A stretch of 64,000 bases of DNA from Gluconacetobacter diazotrophicus PA1 5 (GTDB lineage: Bacteria; Pseudomonadota; Alphaproteobacteria; Acetobacterales; Acetobacteraceae), in contig NC_010125.1 of the NCBI RefSeq assembly GCF_000067045.1, forward strand, positions 88,001 through 152,000. The letters are read 5' to 3'. The position numbers were made by a program, and so were the translations under genes. Shown piece after piece: positions 62,772 to 64,000 of this stretch. The notes beneath the pieces are model-generated. The model had not been told where the DNA came from, did no database searches, and saw only the letters and a program-made list of their open reading frames with translations. How positions within the stretch are numbered: the stretch's first letter is position 1; each line of letters starts with the position of its first letter.

Positions 62772-64000
62772 TCACACCGTCTTGCTGCGGCGCGGCCTGA
62801 TGACCGTGTAGACCGAGGGCAGAACGAACAGCGTCATGGTCGTGCCGACGATCATGCCGACAACGATTACCGTTCCCAGTCCGAAGCGGCTGTTCGCGCC
62901 CGCACCGGTAGCGATGACCAGGGGCGCAAGACCTACGACCATTGCTGCTGTGGTCATGATGATCGGTCGGAAACGGATGGCGGCGGCCGTCTCGATTGCT
63001 GTCCTGCGGTCTACATTGTCACGATGAAGGATCTCGTTTGCGAACTCGACCATCAGGATGCCATGCTTACTGACCAGTCCGATCAACGTAATGAGTCCGA
63101 TTTCGGTATAGATATTTAAGGTCGTCACACCGAGGGCGAGTGGAATAAGGGCACCGAACACGGATAACGGCACACTCACGAGGATGATTACCGGATCTGT
63201 GAAGCTGTTGTACTGAACCGACAGGACGAGATAGATGGCAATCAGTGCGAAAAGGAATGCAAAAATCAGTGCGTTTCCTTCCTGTACATACTGACGTGAA
63301 TCAGACTGCCAGTCATAGCTGTAGCCGGGCGGGAACTCCGCTGCCTTTGCCTTCAGGAAGCTCACGGCGTCACCCATCGTAACACCTTTGGCGAGAATGG
63401 CCTGAAACGTGGCCGAGTTCTGCTGGCCGAACTGGGGTAGACGGTTGGGTTCGACATCGACCCGCACGCTGGCCAGGGCCGACAGCGGTACCTGATGGCC
63501 GTTCTGGTCGCGCATATAATAGGTCTTCAGGGCGTCAGGGGTCAGGCGGGACAGCGGAACGGCTTGCGGGATCACGTCATAGGACCGGCCATAATAGCCA
63601 AAGCGATTGACGTAATTTTCCCCGATGAGCGTATTCAGCGCGTTGCCGATCCGCTCCATACGGATCCCGAGCGCATTGGCTTTGGTCCGATCGACCGTGA
63701 CCCGAACAACCGGGTTATCGAAGGCGAGGTCGCTATCGACCACGGCAAACAGACCGCTTTTAGAGGCTTCGTCCCGCAGGTGTGACATGACGCCGAAGAC
63801 GTTGCGATAGCTGTCATCACTGCGGACGACCATCTGAACTGGCAGGCCGCCGGTTGAACCCGGTAGTGCCCCCATCTGGAACACGAAGACGCTGGTCCCC
63901 TGGATGGAAGCGACACGCTGTTGAAGGTCCATCTGGATCTGATCGGCGTTACGCTTCCGCTTGCCCCAGTCGTCGAGATTGACCCCGCCGACGCTGTTGG
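62772..64000 (-). CDS. RND multidrug efflux permease (HAE1 type), C-terminal part, cut by the right edge
   Basis: About 409 C-terminal residues of an inner-membrane RND pump: porter-domain segments (GLPVQMVVRSDDSYRN, DNPVVRVTVDRTKANALGIR), then membrane helices with FAFLFALIAIYLVLSVQYNS, GLVSKHGILMVEFANEI and IRFRPIIMTTAAMVVGLAPL, ending TVIRPRRSKTV. Uses the proton gradient to export drugs with an adaptor and outer-membrane channel, not seen in this window. Codons continue to base 64000, so the start is outside. The disrupted lysR follows after six bases. Confidence 0.92.
   Translation of the reverse strand, partial: NSVGGVNLDDWGKRKRNADQIQMDLQQRVASIQGTSVFVFQMGALPGSTGGLPVQMVVRSDDSYRNVFGVMSHLRDEASKSGLFAVVDSDLAFDNPVVRVTVDRTKANALGIRMERIGNALNTLIGENYVNRFGYYGRSYDVIPQAVPLSRLTPDALKTYYMRDQNGHQVPLSALASVRVDVEPNRLPQFGQQNSATFQAILAKGVTMGDAVSFLKAKAAEFPPGYSYDWQSDSRQYVQEGNALIFAFLFALIAIYLVLSVQYNSFTDPVIILVSVPLSVFGALIPLALGVTTLNIYTEIGLITLIGLVSKHGILMVEFANEILHRDNVDRRTAIETAAAIRFRPIIMTTAAMVVGLAPLVIATGAGANSRFGLGTVIVVGMIVGTTMTLFVLPSVYTVIRPRRSKTV

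Noticed and set aside
1-64000. tRNA or rRNA genes
   Set aside because: No cloverleaf-like or rRNA-like sequence was noticed on either strand; a dedicated scan was not possible.

Overview
The window is a mobile-element backbone from an alphaproteobacterium, most likely an acetic acid bacterium (Acetobacteraceae such as Komagataeibacter, Gluconacetobacter or Acetobacter). The evidence is high GC, an alphaproteobacterial LexA box (GAAC-N7-GAAC), an IncP-type trb conjugation operon, RepA/ParA/ParB replication genes and insertion-sequence relatives typical of that family. Genus assignment is inference. Whether the element is a plasmid or an integrated conjugative element cannot be settled here: a RepA origin argues for the first, and the serine recombinase cut by the left edge leaves room for the second.

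Layout. (1) 0-2.8 kb: the 5' end of a serine recombinase, a small protein, and a large ParB-domain protein. (2) 2.9-10.4 kb: a stress/detoxification cargo of catalase, aldehyde dehydrogenase, alpha/beta hydrolase, acetoacetate-decarboxylase-like protein, Old Yellow Enzyme, a MerR regulator and a DJ-1/PfpI protein, placed between parB and a DUF932 gene. (3) 10.5-18.6 kb: small backbone genes (DUF932, Toprim, DUF2493, DUF736, XRE regulator, DUF2285) resembling a conjugative leading region. It holds three long nested hairpins upstream of genes and shares a 15-bp operator-like palindrome with the region upstream of parB. (4) 18.6-25.4 kb: a DNA-damage module, an SRAP protein and an imuA-imuB-dnaE2 mutagenesis cassette behind a perfect SOS box. 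(5) 25.6-30.6 kb: an AlpA-like regulator, repA with an apparent origin in its 3' end, parA, a DNA methyltransferase, RHH, DUF2840, traF, DUF736 and a lytic transglycosylase, mostly translationally coupled.

(6) 30.6-33.7 kb: a scar of IS110, IS701 and IS630 fragments that has removed the N-terminus of the relaxase. (7) 34-47.8 kb: a defence island. It holds an AT-rich orphan with a PD-(D/E)XK-like signature, an RloC/PrrC-like ATPase with a zinc-hook CxxC, an SbcD-like phosphoesterase that appears to start at ATT, an SbcC/YhaN-like ATPase, and a complete type II CBASS (Cap5 HNH-SAVED nuclease divergent from CD-NTase, Cap2 E1/E2 and Cap3 JAB). (8) 47.9-60.6 kb: a ccdAB toxin-antitoxin pair, then traG (coupling protein), an RHH regulator and trbBCDEJLFGI plus a DUF2274 gene. 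(9) 60.6-64 kb: a lysR gene split by an intact 1200-bp IS3-family (IS407-like) element with a TCGG target duplication, then an RND efflux pump running off the right edge.

How it fits together: the trb/tra genes would build the mating channel, repA/parA/parB and ccdAB keep the element in the lineage, and the SOS-mutagenesis, stress and defence genes are cargo. The truncated relaxase suggests this copy cannot start its own transfer without help. The strongest candidates for something undescribed are the triplicated hairpin modules at 13.5-16.7 kb and the RloC-like / ATT-start phosphoesterase / YhaN-like trio beside CBASS.
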